A stretch of DNA of 64,000 nucleotides from Anaerocolumna xylanovorans DSM 12503 (GCF_900143645.1 NZ_FRFD01000005.1:248001-312000); one strand, 5' to 3'. Shown: positions 7,812 to 16,916, counted from the stretch's first letter. The notes: generated from the sequence alone by a model not told the origin. Numbers and translations: made by a program.

Positions 7812-8624
7812 ATGATTCGTGACATAACAATTGGACAATATTATCCTGCAGATTCCCTGATTCATAAGCTGGACCCTAGAGTGAAATTAGTGGGGACTAT
7901 TGTTTATATCATCGCACTGTTTGTAATTGACTCTTATATTGGATATCTGCTGGCGGCGTTAGCCCTTCTGGCAGTTATAAGGTTGTCAAAAGTGCCGGTG
8001 AAGTTCATATTAAGAGGGCTTAAGCCGATTATTGCAATTTTATTGTTTACCCTGGTATTTAATCTGCTCTTTACCCAGGGTGATCCGGTATTTAAGGCTG
8101 GAATTATTACAATTACAAAACAGGGAATCAGACTTTGCATTACTATGGCAATACGTCTGGTTTTACTCATAATCGGTTCTTCCCTGATGACCTTTACAAC
8201 AACCCCTAATCATCTCACAGACGGATTAGAGAGCCTTATGGGGCCTTTAAAGAAGGTAAAAGTGCCTGTACATGAAATATCCATGATGATGTCAATTGCT
8301 TTGAGATTTATCCCGATTTTAATGGAAGAAACGGATAAAATCATGAAAGCCCAGACAGCCAGGGGTGCGGATTTTGAAACCGGGGGTCTGGTAAAAAAAG
8401 CAAAAGGACTTATTCCTTTATTGGTACCTCTTTTTGTATCCGCTTTTCGCAGGGCAAATGACCTTGCTATGGCAATGGAAGCAAGGTGCTACCGCGGAGG
8501 TGAAGGAAGAACCAAAATGAAGCCTTTAAAATATACGGGAAGGGATATGGTGTCCTATCTGGTTTTAGCAGTATTTTTTGCGGGAATAATTGTATTAAAC
8601 CATGTGGATTTGCTGATGTTTTAA
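7812..8624 (+). CDS. ecfT: ECF transporter transmembrane component T
   Basis: Membrane scaffold joining the EcfA1/A2 ATPases to exchangeable S-components. 270 residues from ATG 7812 (MIRDITIGQYYPADSLIHKL), with AAGGGG upstream. It has about five membrane segments and the two Arg motifs of the coupling helices (TARGADFE and MEARCYRGGEGR) near residues 180 and 225. A TTG at 7731, supported by GGAGGG from the upstream element, is in frame and would add 27 residues; family length favours 7812. Third gene of the module, after a 197-base gap with two hairpin elements. Confidence 0.93.
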   Translation: MIRDITIGQYYPADSLIHKLDPRVKLVGTIVYIIALFVIDSYIGYLLAALALLAVIRLSKVPVKFILRGLKPIIAILLFTLVFNLLFTQGDPVFKAGIITITKQGIRLCITMAIRLVLLIIGSSLMTFTTTPNHLTDGLESLMGPLKKVKVPVHEISMMMSIALRFIPILMEETDKIMKAQTARGADFETGGLVKKAKGLIPLLVPLFVSAFRRANDLAMAMEARCYRGGEGRTKMKPLKYTGRDMVSYLVLAVFFAGIIVLNHVDLLMF

Positions 8625-8741
8625 CTTAAAAAGGTATCCCTGAAATTATGTGCTTCTATCAGATATTAAATGAACATATCAATGTAGCCGCAGAAAGGCC
8701 GCTTGTATTATGGATGCGGCATACTAAAAACCCGCGGCAGA

Positions 8742-9503
8742 ATGGTTAAGATGATGAAAAGGATTATGCTGGTGGTTGCCTACGACGGCACAAATTACTG
8801 CGGTTGGCAGGTACAACCTAACGGAATTACAATTGAAGAGGTGTTAAACCGGAGTTTAACGGAACTTTTGCGGGAACCTGTGACAGTAACAGGGGCAAGC
8901 AGAACGGATTCGGGAGTACATGCATTGGGAAATATAGCTGTCTTTGACAGTGAAACCAGAATACCGGGAGAGAAGATATCCTATGCCCTGAATCAAAGAC
9001 TTCCGGATGATATAATTATAAGGGAATCGAGAGAAGTGGAAGCGGACTTTCACCCAAGAAGATGCGTCAGCAGGAAGACTTATTGCTATCGGATATTAAA
9101 TTCCAGATTTCCCATACCCACAGAAAGACTGTATTCGTATTTTGTATATAACCCCTTGCAGGAAGAGCTTATGGCAGAAGCTGCCTCTTATTTAATCGGA
9201 GAGCATGATTTTAAAAGCTTTTGTTCCGCAAGGTCACAGGTAATAGACACTACGCGCATTATCTACGGTATCAAGGTTGAACGGTCAGGAGAAGCCATTA
9301 CTATAAGAATCACGGGAAGTGGATTTTTATATAATATGGTGAGGATCATTGCGGGTACGTTAATAAAGGTTGGTCTTGGTTCCATGCAGCCGCTCCGGGT
9401 AAAAGAAATCCTGGAAAAGAAGAACCGTGCTTTTGCAGGTCCAAAAGCGCCGGCACAGGGATTAACTTTGGAAAAAATTGAATACATCAATAAAATCTAT
9501 TGA
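8742..9503 (+). CDS. truA: tRNA pseudouridine(38-40) synthase
   Basis: Isomerises U38-40 in the anticodon stem-loop. Catalytic Asp lies in ASRTDSGVHA; the N-terminus has MLVVAYDGTNYCGWQVQ and the C-terminus FLYNMVRIIAGTL. The start is uncertain: ATG at 8742, 8751 and 8754 are all possible and none has a strong ribosome site; 8742 gives 253 residues, near the usual 245-260. Its stop codon overlaps the -35 box of the rplM promoter. Confidence 0.93.
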   Translation: MVKMMKRIMLVVAYDGTNYCGWQVQPNGITIEEVLNRSLTELLREPVTVTGASRTDSGVHALGNIAVFDSETRIPGEKISYALNQRLPDDIIIRESREVEADFHPRRCVSRKTYCYRILNSRFPIPTERLYSYFVYNPLQEELMAEAASYLIGEHDFKSFCSARSQVIDTTRIIYGIKVERSGEAITIRITGSGFLYNMVRIIAGTLIKVGLGSMQPLRVKEILEKKNRAFAGPKAPAQGLTLEKIEYINKIY

Positions 9504-9528
9504 CACTCCAGGCACGATGTTGTATAAT
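9500..9528 (+). promoter_or_regulatory. Consensus sigma-A promoter for rplM-rpsI
   Basis: TTGACA at 9500-9505, 17-base spacer, TATAAT at 9523-9528. Both hexamers match consensus perfectly, fitting strong ribosomal protein expression. The -35 box overlaps the truA TGA stop (9501-9503). Confidence 0.9.
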
Positions 9529-9534
9529 ATGGAG

Positions 9535-9634
9535 ATGTGACGTGAGAATACCAGAACCAAGCCCCGGTAAGGTATTTTAACATGTAAATTTAAGAAAATG
9601 ACAAATAGATTGAATGAAATAAGGAGGGTATCCA
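9535..9634 (+). promoter_or_regulatory. rplM leader, candidate L13-type autoregulatory RNA
   Basis: About 100 transcribed bases before rplM. AATACC (9546-9551) can pair with GGTATT (9571-9576) across a C-rich loop, followed by TTTAAC. L13 leaders are known upstream of rplM in other Firmicutes; I cannot match the consensus by eye, so this rests on position and one stem. Confidence 0.35.
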
Positions 9635-10069
9635 ATGAAAAGCTATATGGCAAGCGCATCAACCATTGAAAGAAAATGGTATGTGATAGATGCAACAGGA
9701 CATACTTTAGGACGTCTTTCATCCGAAATTGCTAAAATTTTAAGAGGCAAGAACAAGCCTACTTATACACCTTTCATTGACACCGGCGACTATGTTATCG
9801 TTGTAAATGCAGAAAAGATTAAAGTAACCGGTAAGAAGCTGGATCAGAAAATATACTACAACCACTCCGATTATGTTGGTGGTATGAGAGAGACAACCTT
9901 AAGGGAATTAATGGCTAAGAAACCTACAGATGCAATCAGCATTGCAATAAAGGGTATGTTGCCTAAGGGACCTTTAGGAAGACAGATGATTACAAAATTA
10001 CACGTATACGCTGGTCCTGAGCATGATAATGCAGCTCAGAAACCGGAAGTATTAGAGATTAAATATTAA
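9635..10069 (+). CDS. rplM: 50S ribosomal protein L13
   Basis: A 144-residue early-assembly 50S protein. It has RKWYVIDATGHTLGRLSSEI near the N-terminus, then GDYVIVVNAEKIKVTGKK and the MLPKGPLGRQM motif. ATG 9635 with AGGAGGG upstream; MASAST five codons later is a less supported start. Pairs with rpsI as in most bacteria. Confidence 0.98.
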   Translation: MKSYMASASTIERKWYVIDATGHTLGRLSSEIAKILRGKNKPTYTPFIDTGDYVIVVNAEKIKVTGKKLDQKIYYNHSDYVGGMRETTLRELMAKKPTDAISIAIKGMLPKGPLGRQMITKLHVYAGPEHDNAAQKPEVLEIKY

Positions 10070-10094
10070 TCCAGACTGAAAGGAGGAAAAAACA

Positions 10095-10487
10095 TTGGCT
10101 AAAGCAAAATACTACGGAACTGGAAGAAGAAAAAGCAGTATTGCCAGAGTATATTTAGTACCCGGAACTGGTAAAGTTACAATCAATAAAAGAGATATGG
10201 ATGAGTATTTCGGACTTGAGACTTTAAAATTAATCGTTCGTCAGCCTCTTACCATTACTGATACAGTAGATAAATTTGATGTCCTTGTTAACGTTCATGG
10301 AGGTGGCTTCACTGGTCAGGCTGGCGCTATCCGTCACGGAATATCCAGAGCATTATTACATGCTGATCAGGATTACCGTCCTGTATTAAAGAAAGCTGGA
10401 TTCTTAACAAGAGATCCTAGAATGAAAGAAAGAAAGAAGTACGGTTTAAAAGCCGCACGTCGTGCTCCTCAGTTCTCAAAGAGATAA
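10095..10487 (+). CDS. rpsI: 30S ribosomal protein S9, TTG start
   Basis: A 130-residue 30S head protein whose basic C-terminal tail touches the P-site tRNA. It begins at TTG (10095), giving MAKAKYYGTGRRKSSIARV, with AGGAGG seven bases upstream. It has the GGGFTGQAGAIRHGISRAL region and the canonical end RRAPQFSKR. The TTG start is unusual for a ribosomal protein but is the only start matching the family N-terminus. Confidence 0.98.
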   Translation: MAKAKYYGTGRRKSSIARVYLVPGTGKVTINKRDMDEYFGLETLKLIVRQPLTITDTVDKFDVLVNVHGGGFTGQAGAIRHGISRALLHADQDYRPVLKKAGFLTRDPRMKERKKYGLKAARRAPQFSKR

Positions 10488-10501
10488 TAAGCAGGTATGT
10501 T

Positions 10502-10537
10502 CAAACCCTTGCAAACTCTACGTTTGCAGGGGTTTTT
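10502..10537 (+). terminator. Intrinsic terminator after rpsI
   Basis: AACCCTTGCAAA (10504-10515) pairs with TTTGCAGGGGTT (10523-10534), followed by a T-run. Confidence 0.9.
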
Positions 10538-10610
10538 CTTTGCTTTCAGTTAAGTTTTTCCAGGGAGTGACACGCCGAATGATGCTGCACTCCTGATGTT
10601 TTTACATATA

Positions 10611-10628
10611 GCAAAATAATTATTTTGC
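10611..10628. promoter_or_regulatory. Perfect 18-bp palindrome upstream of the zinc-ribbon/ABC operon
   Basis: GCAAAATAATTATTTTGC is its own reverse complement. It lies about 40 bases upstream of a promoter-like TTGACA (10667-10672) with TAAATA (10691-10696). It could be an operator or an AT-rich hairpin. I cannot assign a regulator. Confidence 0.45.
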
Positions 10629-10666
10629 AAAAAATAAGGTAAAATGTAGTTTTTTGCAGTTATATA

Positions 10667-10696
10667 TTGACAAAATCAGTTTTGCAAGGTTAAATA
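10667..10696 (+). promoter_or_regulatory. Putative promoter of the zinc-ribbon/ABC-2 operon
   Basis: TTGACA at 10667-10672 and TAAATA at 10691-10696 with an 18-base spacer. It would give a leader of about 190 bases containing the hairpin element at 10720-10808. Confidence 0.5.
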
Positions 10697-10719
10697 ATAC
10701 TAAGTTGTACTTAATTTCA

Positions 10720-10808
10720 GCAGTATTACAGCAAGCTTGCTGTTCCAAAGAAGTTGTCACTGCGTGACGGCGCATCAGCGCCAGAGTCTGGCAAGCCAGA
10801 CTCTTTCT
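10720..10808 (+). repeat. Hairpin-rich dispersed element; its 3' part recurs inverted at 62887
   Basis: GCAGTATT followed by the perfect palindrome ACAGCAAGCTTGCTGT (10728-10743), then three adjacent hairpins at 10753-10808: GTCAC-TGC-GTGAC, GGCGC-ATCA-GCGCC and AGAGTCTGGC-AA-GCCAGACTCT. The last is followed by TTTCTT. The three-hairpin part occurs again, reverse-complemented with about one base change, at 62887-62940. Confidence 0.75.
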
Positions 10809-10896
10809 TATCTAATATAAAACCATGTGAAAAGATAGAGATGGTAGGCTGGGATTCTGTGACAATTACAGATAGGAATTTGGGAGGAGAAAAGAT

Positions 10897-12822
10897 ATGT
10901 TTTGTAGAAATTGTGGAAGTGCAGTACAAGATACGAGTAAATTCTGTACGAAATGCGGATATCGTATTGAGAGAGATAGTCAGCCGGAAGACCAAAATAA
11001 TGTTCAGCCAGTGGAAGGGACAGAGAATGCGGAGCAGCCGGAAGCTTATGATCCTGCAGCGGCTGCTTATAATCCTGCGGCAGAAGCTTATGATCCTGCG
11101 GGGGAAGCTTATGACCCTGCGGCGGCAGCATATGATTCAGCAGCGGCTGGATATAATTCCGCGGCAGCCGGGTATAATTCTGCGGCAAATCAGGGGATTT
11201 CCTCTGAAGTTTTGCCGGGTAAACGAAAAGGTATAAAGTTCAGGGGAAAGAAGGCAATAATTATCGTTGCGGCAGCAGTCGTTTTACTGCTTATAGGTGG
11301 AGTGGCCAATGCAGCTGCTATTCAAAATTTTGCCATAAGTACATTTTCTTCACCGGAAAAATATTATCAGTACGTAGAGGCAAAATCAATGGAGGATACA
11401 TTTTCTGTAGTAGCCTCTTTATATGACAGTAATGTGAGAGAATCATTTCATTGGTATGATAGGAGCGCTAGTGGTGAAATAAATCTGGAATTGGGTGAGA
11501 AAGGCCAGGATGCCCTCAATATGTTAGGGACACAGGGCATTGATGTGTCTTGGCTGAAGAAAGCAGGCATTTCCTTTGATGCTTCGGTAAAGGATAATCT
11601 TCTGAATACCAATATGAAGCTGACTGTTAACGGGGATAAGCTGATTAGTGGTGATGCGACTTTGGATTTGGAAAAGGAAATTGCATATTTGCAGCTGCCA
11701 GAGCTGACCGAGAAGTACCTGGGCATGAAGCTTAGTGATATGGATGAACTGTTCAAATCTCTGGATATGATGAAAAAGATGTATGACAGCTGTCCTGATA
11801 AAGATGAAGTAAACAAGCTGTTGAATAAATACTTTTCCCTTGCAATGAGCTATGTAGATGATGTGAAAAAGAGCAGTGCAACATTGAGTGAAGAAGGGAT
11901 TACCCAGAAGCTGACAGTGTTAGAGATAAAGATTGATGGAGATACCATCAGAGATATGACGGAAGCAATTCTGAAGACTATGCAAGATGACAAGGAACTG
12001 GAAGATATCATTAAAAAACTGGATTCTGTATATGAAGATATGAATTCTGAATATGGGGATTCAGAGGATTTATATGAGAGTTTCCAGGATGGGATTAAAG
12101 ATTCTTTGGAAAACATAGATGAATTAAGTGCATATGAAGGCTTGCAGAATATGACGGTATGGGTTGACAGCAAGGGTGAGATTAAGGGAAGAAGTATCGA
12201 ATTTGATGACGGAAAGATAGAAGTACTCATGCCAGAGAAAGGCAAGAACTTTGGTTTTGAAGCATCTGTAAAATACGAGGACAATACCTACAGCCTGTCG
12301 GGCAGCGGTAAGCGTTCCGGCAGTAAGATAGATGGTGATTTTGAAGCGACATATAATGGCGATGGGTTGATAGATATAAATGTAAAAGATTTTGATGCTG
12401 AAAATATGAGGGATGGTTATGTTAATGGTACTTTTACTGTAAAGCCATCTTCTCAGATAAGTAAGGTTTTTTCTATGGCAGACACTTATGATATATCTTC
12501 TTATATAAAAGATATGGCACTGAAGATGGATGTATCTATGAAAAAGGATTCTGCCAGTACCAAGCTGTCATTGTTAGAGAACAATAAACTTTGGGGGATC
12601 CTGATGATATCCGCCAATACTGGAAGCGGGAAGAAGATAAATCTGCCGGATGACAGTAAGGTCGTTTTTACAGATGATGAGTATGATGTCAGTGGATGGA
12701 CAGATACCTTTGATTGGAATGGATTCCTTGATAAATTGAGTAACACAGATCTTCCGTCTGAGTGGATAGATGAACTTAGGAATATAAACATGGATGACGT
12801 ATTGCCATATTATTGGTACTAA
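10897..12822 (+). CDS. Zinc-ribbon membrane protein with heptad repeats and a large outer domain
   Basis: 641 residues. Residues 1-24 form a zinc ribbon (CRNCG, then CTKCG). Residues 51-99 are seven near-identical 7-residue repeats of the form YDPAAAA/YNSAAAG. A single membrane span lies near 120-143 (KKAIIIVAAAVVLLLIGGV), and about 500 residues of probably extracytoplasmic sequence follow, rich in Asp/Lys/Ser. ATG has GGGAGG nearby. It ends one base before the ABC ATPase start, so it is very likely translated with the exporter. Function unknown; a membrane anchor or sensor of the exporter is inference. Confidence 0.85.
   Translation: MFCRNCGSAVQDTSKFCTKCGYRIERDSQPEDQNNVQPVEGTENAEQPEAYDPAAAAYNPAAEAYDPAGEAYDPAAAAYDSAAAGYNSAAAGYNSAANQGISSEVLPGKRKGIKFRGKKAIIIVAAAVVLLLIGGVANAAAIQNFAISTFSSPEKYYQYVEAKSMEDTFSVVASLYDSNVRESFHWYDRSASGEINLELGEKGQDALNMLGTQGIDVSWLKKAGISFDASVKDNLLNTNMKLTVNGDKLISGDATLDLEKEIAYLQLPELTEKYLGMKLSDMDELFKSLDMMKKMYDSCPDKDEVNKLLNKYFSLAMSYVDDVKKSSATLSEEGITQKLTVLEIKIDGDTIRDMTEAILKTMQDDKELEDIIKKLDSVYEDMNSEYGDSEDLYESFQDGIKDSLENIDELSAYEGLQNMTVWVDSKGEIKGRSIEFDDGKIEVLMPEKGKNFGFEASVKYEDNTYSLSGSGKRSGSKIDGDFEATYNGDGLIDINVKDFDAENMRDGYVNGTFTVKPSSQISKVFSMADTYDISSYIKDMALKMDVSMKKDSASTKLSLLENNKLWGILMISANTGSGKKINLPDDSKVVFTDDEYDVSGWTDTFDWNGFLDKLSNTDLPSEWIDELRNINMDDVLPYYWY
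11047..11193 (+). repeat. Seven 21-bp in-frame tandem repeats
   Basis: Each unit encodes seven residues (Y-D/N-P/S-A-A/G-A/E-A/G). Codon variants such as GCGGCA/GCAGCG separate the units, so they are not identical copies. Copy number could vary without breaking the frame. Confidence 0.9.
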
Positions 12823-12823
12823 A

Positions 12824-13489
12824 ATGATAGAGATTAGCAATATTCAAAAAAAATACAAAAAGAAAATGGTATTACAGGATATTTCATTTACCATACAGGA
12901 AGGAAGCTGCGTGGGGATTTTAGGCTGCAATGGCTGTGGTAAATCTACGTTGCTTTCCATTCTGGCGGGAGTCCAGAGGGGGGATGAGGGAGAATTCCTC
13001 TGGCAGGGTAAGAATCTGCTGCAAGATACAAAGCTGAGGGCACAGCTGGTAGGCTATGTACCTCAGGGCAGCCCCCTTTTGGAAGAATTAACAGCATGGG
13101 ACAATCTTTTGCTCTGGTATGACAGAGGCGAGTTGAAAAAAGAATTATCGGATGGAGTATTGTCAATGCTTGGAATTGATGAATTCATCAAAACGCCGGT
13201 GCGTAAGATGTCCGGAGGAATGAAGAAGAGACTGTCTATCGGCTGTTCTGTGGCCAGACAACCTTCTGTTTTATTATTAGATGAGGCTTCAGCAGCTTTG
13301 GATCTGATATGCAAGGAACGTATTTACAATTATCTGAAGGATTTTAAGGCCCATGGCGGCTGTATACTGCTGACTACGCATGATGTACAGGAACTGGAAT
13401 TGTGCGACAAATGGTATATATTGAAGGAAGGGCATTTGATGCCTTACAATTATGACGGCAATGTGCATCGCCTGGTGGGAATACTGTAA
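12824..13489 (+). CDS. ABC transporter ATPase (ABC-2 exporter)
   Basis: Soluble ATPase of an exporter, about 221 residues from ATG 12824 (MIEISNIQKKYKKKM). Walker A GCNGCGKST, signature MSGGMKKR, Walker B VLLLDEASAALD, His-switch TTHDVQE. The Walker B Glu is followed by ASAALD rather than the common PTxGLD. The start lies one base after the preceding stop with no clear ribosome site, so translational coupling is likely. The two following permease-like proteins complete the transporter. Substrate unknown. Confidence 0.9.
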   Translation: MIEISNIQKKYKKKMVLQDISFTIQEGSCVGILGCNGCGKSTLLSILAGVQRGDEGEFLWQGKNLLQDTKLRAQLVGYVPQGSPLLEELTAWDNLLLWYDRGELKKELSDGVLSMLGIDEFIKTPVRKMSGGMKKRLSIGCSVARQPSVLLLDEASAALDLICKERIYNYLKDFKAHGGCILLTTHDVQELELCDKWYILKEGHLMPYNYDGNVHRLVGIL

Positions 13490-13501
13490 GGGAACAGTTT
13501 A

Positions 13502-14740
13502 ATGGAAAATTTTTTGATATATCTTTGGATACAGCTGAAAAGGATGGGAAAAACTTTCCCATCCATATTGTTGATGACACTGTTATTGACCGGAAGCATG
13601 GTACTTTTGGCACATTTATTGTTAGAGACAGACGCTTCTGGTGAGGAAAAACAAAAGGTAGAAATAGGCCTTGTGGGAGATCTTTCGGATTCCTATTTAG
13701 GCTTTGGAATTTATGCCATAAAGAATATGGATTCTTCCCGTTTCGCAGTAGAGTTTCAGCCTATGACAGAGAAGGAAGCCATCGCAGGGTTAAACGCAGG
13801 GGAACTTTCAGCCTATGTCAGTATACCGGATGGTTTTATGGATTCCATTGCCTGGGGTGAGAATAAGCAGATTACCTATGTTACTTCCAGTGGTTCTGTG
13901 GGATTGGGTACGATTATAATGAATGAACTGGCAGAGACCATATCCAGTTTGCTTACAGAGTCGCAAAATGCCATTTATGGTATGCGGAAATTTGTGAAAG
14001 AAAATAATATGCAGGATAGACTGGGAAAAGCTACGGATGACATGAATCTGCGGTATATTAATTTTATTTTAAATCGGGCAAGCCTCTATGAATTGAAAAT
14101 CATAGGGGTATCCAACCAGTTATCCATGATGGGATATTATGTGTGCAGTATTATTTTGTTTTTTCTGCTATTGTGGGGGATTAACGGCGCATCCCTGCTT
14201 ATCAGGAAGGATGCAGCGCTGCCCAGGCTGCTGGCAGCAAGGGGGCAAGGCGCCGCCTGCCAGGTGTTCGGAGAATATCTGGCATATCTGGCACTTATGC
14301 TGGCAAGTCTGTTTTGTATAGCGGTGATTCTGGAAATTGGTATGAAAATGACGGGTTTTCAGATACCGGAATGGAAGGGTAAGGAGGGAGCAGTCCTATT
14401 ATATTTTATAATAAGGATAGTTCCTGTAGCGGCAATGCTTTCTGCATTTCAATTATGGCTGTATGAAACAGTCTCCGGAATGGTCAGTGGTATTCTGCTG
14501 CAGTTTTTGTGTTCCGTATGTCTGGGTTATTTATCGGGATGTTTTTATCCATTGTACTTTTTTCCGGAAAGTATTGAGAAACTGGCAGGGGTGCTCCCTA
14601 CGGGAGTCGCGCTGAAATACATGGATAGCTGTCTGATTTCACAGACTGCTTTGGGGAAACTTGCTGTTATACTGCTATATCTGACTTTCTTTTTATTACT
14701 TGCTGTTCTGGTTAGAAAGCGGAAAATAGGAAAAGGCTAG
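13502..14740 (+). CDS. ABC-2 type permease
   Basis: 412 residues. One N-terminal span (FPSILLMTLLLTGSMVLLAH), about 190 residues of external domain, then five or six spans from residue about 210 to 405. This is the ABC-2 (NodJ/YhgE-like) layout in which a large loop follows helix 1. It follows the ATPase by 12 bases and is followed by a second permease after 11 bases, implying a heterodimeric exporter. No substrate can be inferred. Confidence 0.85.
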   Translation: MENFLIYLWIQLKRMGKTFPSILLMTLLLTGSMVLLAHLLLETDASGEEKQKVEIGLVGDLSDSYLGFGIYAIKNMDSSRFAVEFQPMTEKEAIAGLNAGELSAYVSIPDGFMDSIAWGENKQITYVTSSGSVGLGTIIMNELAETISSLLTESQNAIYGMRKFVKENNMQDRLGKATDDMNLRYINFILNRASLYELKIIGVSNQLSMMGYYVCSIILFFLLLWGINGASLLIRKDAALPRLLAARGQGAACQVFGEYLAYLALMLASLFCIAVILEIGMKMTGFQIPEWKGKEGAVLLYFIIRIVPVAAMLSAFQLWLYETVSGMVSGILLQFLCSVCLGYLSGCFYPLYFFPESIEKLAGVLPTGVALKYMDSCLISQTALGKLAVILLYLTFFLLLAVLVRKRKIGKG

Positions 14741-14751
14741 GGAGAGACAAC

Positions 14752-15897
14752 ATGGGAAGAATGCGGAGACTTTTAGTATGGTATTATTTGCTAAGTAAGC
14801 GTCTTATGAAAAAATACAGCTTTTTTCTGCTTCTTTGTGCAGTGCCAATTTTAGTGCTGGCAATGAAAACGGTGTCCAGGCAGGAGAGTGGGATGCTGAC
14901 TATTCTGCTGTGCCAGGAGGATAAAGAGGATAAACTGTCTTCAAAAATTGTTTCGGATTTGGTAGAAAACAGAGGAGTTTTGCGTTATATCCTGGGTTCT
15001 TCCATAGAGGAAGCCTATGAAATTGTCAGAGAAGGTAAAGCAGATGCAGCATGGATATTCAAGGAGCAGATGCAGGATAGACTGGACACTTATACGGCAG
15101 ACAATCTTTCGGAAGAACCGTTGATAAGTATTGTGGAACGGGAAGATAATGTACCTTTGCAGTTGTCCAGAGAGAAACTTTATGGAGCATTGTATTCTTA
15201 TATTTCTTATTCTTTATACCAGAATTTTATTCGCAATGATTTGATGAAGGGAATTGAGATAACAGAGGAAGAGTTGGAGAGAGATTATAGAGCTACTGAT
15301 GTGGAGGGTTCCCTTTTTCGTTTTGCCTTTGTAAATCCGACGGAATCTACAGAAGAGGCAGAAGAGTTGAACTATCTTACGGCGCCTCTTAGAGGAATGC
15401 TGGCACTTATTGTTATTCTGTGCGGTATTGCTTCTACTATGTATTATCTGCAGGATGAGGAAATGGGTATCATTTCCTGGCTGCCTGCGGCAAAGAGGCA
15501 GCTGTTTATTTATGGATACCAGGTAACGGCTATGTTGTATGCCGGCACAGCGGTTTTGCTGGCACTTTACTTTTCCGGCATCTTTATGACATGGAAGAAG
15601 GAATTGCTGCTGATGGGCGGATACATCCTGATGTCAGCAGGATTTTGCAATCTGCTGCGAAGGCTATGCAGAACGTTAAAGAGAATGGGGGCATGCATCC
15701 CATTTCTGATGATGGGAATGTTTGTGCTGTGTCCGGTCTTTTTTGCAATCAGGGGATTCAGGCTGATACAGTACCTGCTGCCGCCATTTTATTACCTAAG
15801 TGGGGTACATAATGCCGCCTTTTTCTATGGGATGATTTTTTATTGTGCCGCCGCTTATTTCATTGATGTTCTGTTATGTAAGATAATGGATAGATAG
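14752..15897 (+). CDS. Second ABC-2 type permease
   Basis: 381 residues with the same layout as the preceding gene: an N-terminal span (YSFFLLLCAVPILVLAM), an external domain of about 170 residues, then six spans. The two are homologous in layout but not close in sequence. ATG has GGAGAG nearby. Last gene of the zinc-ribbon/ABC operon. Confidence 0.85.
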   Translation: MGRMRRLLVWYYLLSKRLMKKYSFFLLLCAVPILVLAMKTVSRQESGMLTILLCQEDKEDKLSSKIVSDLVENRGVLRYILGSSIEEAYEIVREGKADAAWIFKEQMQDRLDTYTADNLSEEPLISIVEREDNVPLQLSREKLYGALYSYISYSLYQNFIRNDLMKGIEITEEELERDYRATDVEGSLFRFAFVNPTESTEEAEELNYLTAPLRGMLALIVILCGIASTMYYLQDEEMGIISWLPAAKRQLFIYGYQVTAMLYAGTAVLLALYFSGIFMTWKKELLLMGGYILMSAGFCNLLRRLCRTLKRMGACIPFLMMGMFVLCPVFFAIRGFRLIQYLLPPFYYLSGVHNAAFFYGMIFYCAAAYFIDVLLCKIMDR

Positions 15898-15984
15898 GAT
15901 AAAAGATATTTAGGTATTACAATAACCGTTATCTTATAGATACTGAAATGATATGACGCTATTCAATTGTATCATTTTATTTAA

Positions 15985-16013
15985 TTACATGTTATCATAG
16001 AATAAGGTATAAT
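15985..16013 (+). promoter_or_regulatory. Putative promoter of the 16054 lipoprotein gene
   Basis: TTACAT at 15985-15990, 17-base spacer, perfect TATAAT at 16008-16013, 40 bases before the start codon. Confidence 0.65.
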
Positions 16014-16053
16014 TTACAATAAATACAGAGGGTAATTTATAAGGGGAGTTGCA

Positions 16054-16854
16054 ATGAAGCAAAAGATAAAATGTAAAACAGGCAAAAAGGCAGGATATTT
16101 GCTGTGTTTTATGATAACTATACTGTTCTCACTAACATTGACAGGATGCGCAGACCAAGGTGATAATTATTTGAAGTCCCAAAAAAGTTATTTGGATTAT
16201 ACTTTTCAGAGTAAAGATTGGAGATACACCTCTGAAATGCAATCTTCTAATAATGCTTTGGGGGGAACATCGAAATATGTGGTCAATACAATATATTTTA
16301 CTGATAGTAACGGAGATGAGGATACCTTTGAGTTAAATACAAGATACTCGGGTTACACATACACAATGGCTGCTAATGTCTATAATAAAATGACGGAGAT
16401 TATGGCGGAGGATATTTCTGATTCCATAGAAGAATATTCCGATTTAAATGAAGTATATATTTTGACCGACTACGAGTCTTTATCAAATACGGAGCGAAAA
16501 CAAAACAACTATAACGATTCTGACGAATGGGCAAAATGGCTGGTTAATAATAAAAAAGGTGTTAAGTTATATAATATTTATGAATTTATAGAGAAAAACT
16601 TAAAATTGAAAAAGGACAGAGGCGGCTATATTATTTTAAAGATCGTGTTAAATAACACAGAGGATAAGGATTTATATGAGCACCTCAAAAATTCGATCAA
16701 TTCAATATATAAAGATTATAGTAAAAATATAGGTTTCAATCCCAATATGAAGATTATTGTAGACAGCGATGATATGAGTACACTGTCTTATTTTAAAAGT
16801 GGCATATTACTTAAATGCGATTCAGATGAAGAGTATTATGAATATTTTAAATAA
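16054..16854 (+). CDS. Lipoprotein of unknown function
   Basis: 266 residues. The N-terminus has a Lys-rich start, a hydrophobic stretch (YLLCFMITILFSLTL) and lipobox LTGC at about residues 30-33, so it is exported and lipid-anchored. The rest is polar, rich in Asp/Asn/Tyr/Lys, with no motif I recognise. It has its own promoter and AAGGGGAG ribosome site, separate from the ABC operon. Confidence 0.8.
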   Translation: MKQKIKCKTGKKAGYLLCFMITILFSLTLTGCADQGDNYLKSQKSYLDYTFQSKDWRYTSEMQSSNNALGGTSKYVVNTIYFTDSNGDEDTFELNTRYSGYTYTMAANVYNKMTEIMAEDISDSIEEYSDLNEVYILTDYESLSNTERKQNNYNDSDEWAKWLVNNKKGVKLYNIYEFIEKNLKLKKDRGGYIILKIVLNNTEDKDLYEHLKNSINSIYKDYSKNIGFNPNMKIIVDSDDMSTLSYFKSGILLKCDSDEEYYEYFK

Positions 16855-16916
16855 TGCGAAATAGATTGGTTTATGCGATAGAAAGCGGTAACGGAGGGGA
16901 AGGGAGCAGCCGATAG

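Noticed and set aside
11047..11193. Regular tandem repeats as a CRISPR-like array
   Set aside because: Units are 21 bp without spacers and encode an in-frame heptapeptide repeat.
10754..11236. 160-codon frame overlapping the zinc-ribbon gene
   Set aside because: It runs through the hairpin element and out of frame through the 21-bp repeats; no ribosome site.
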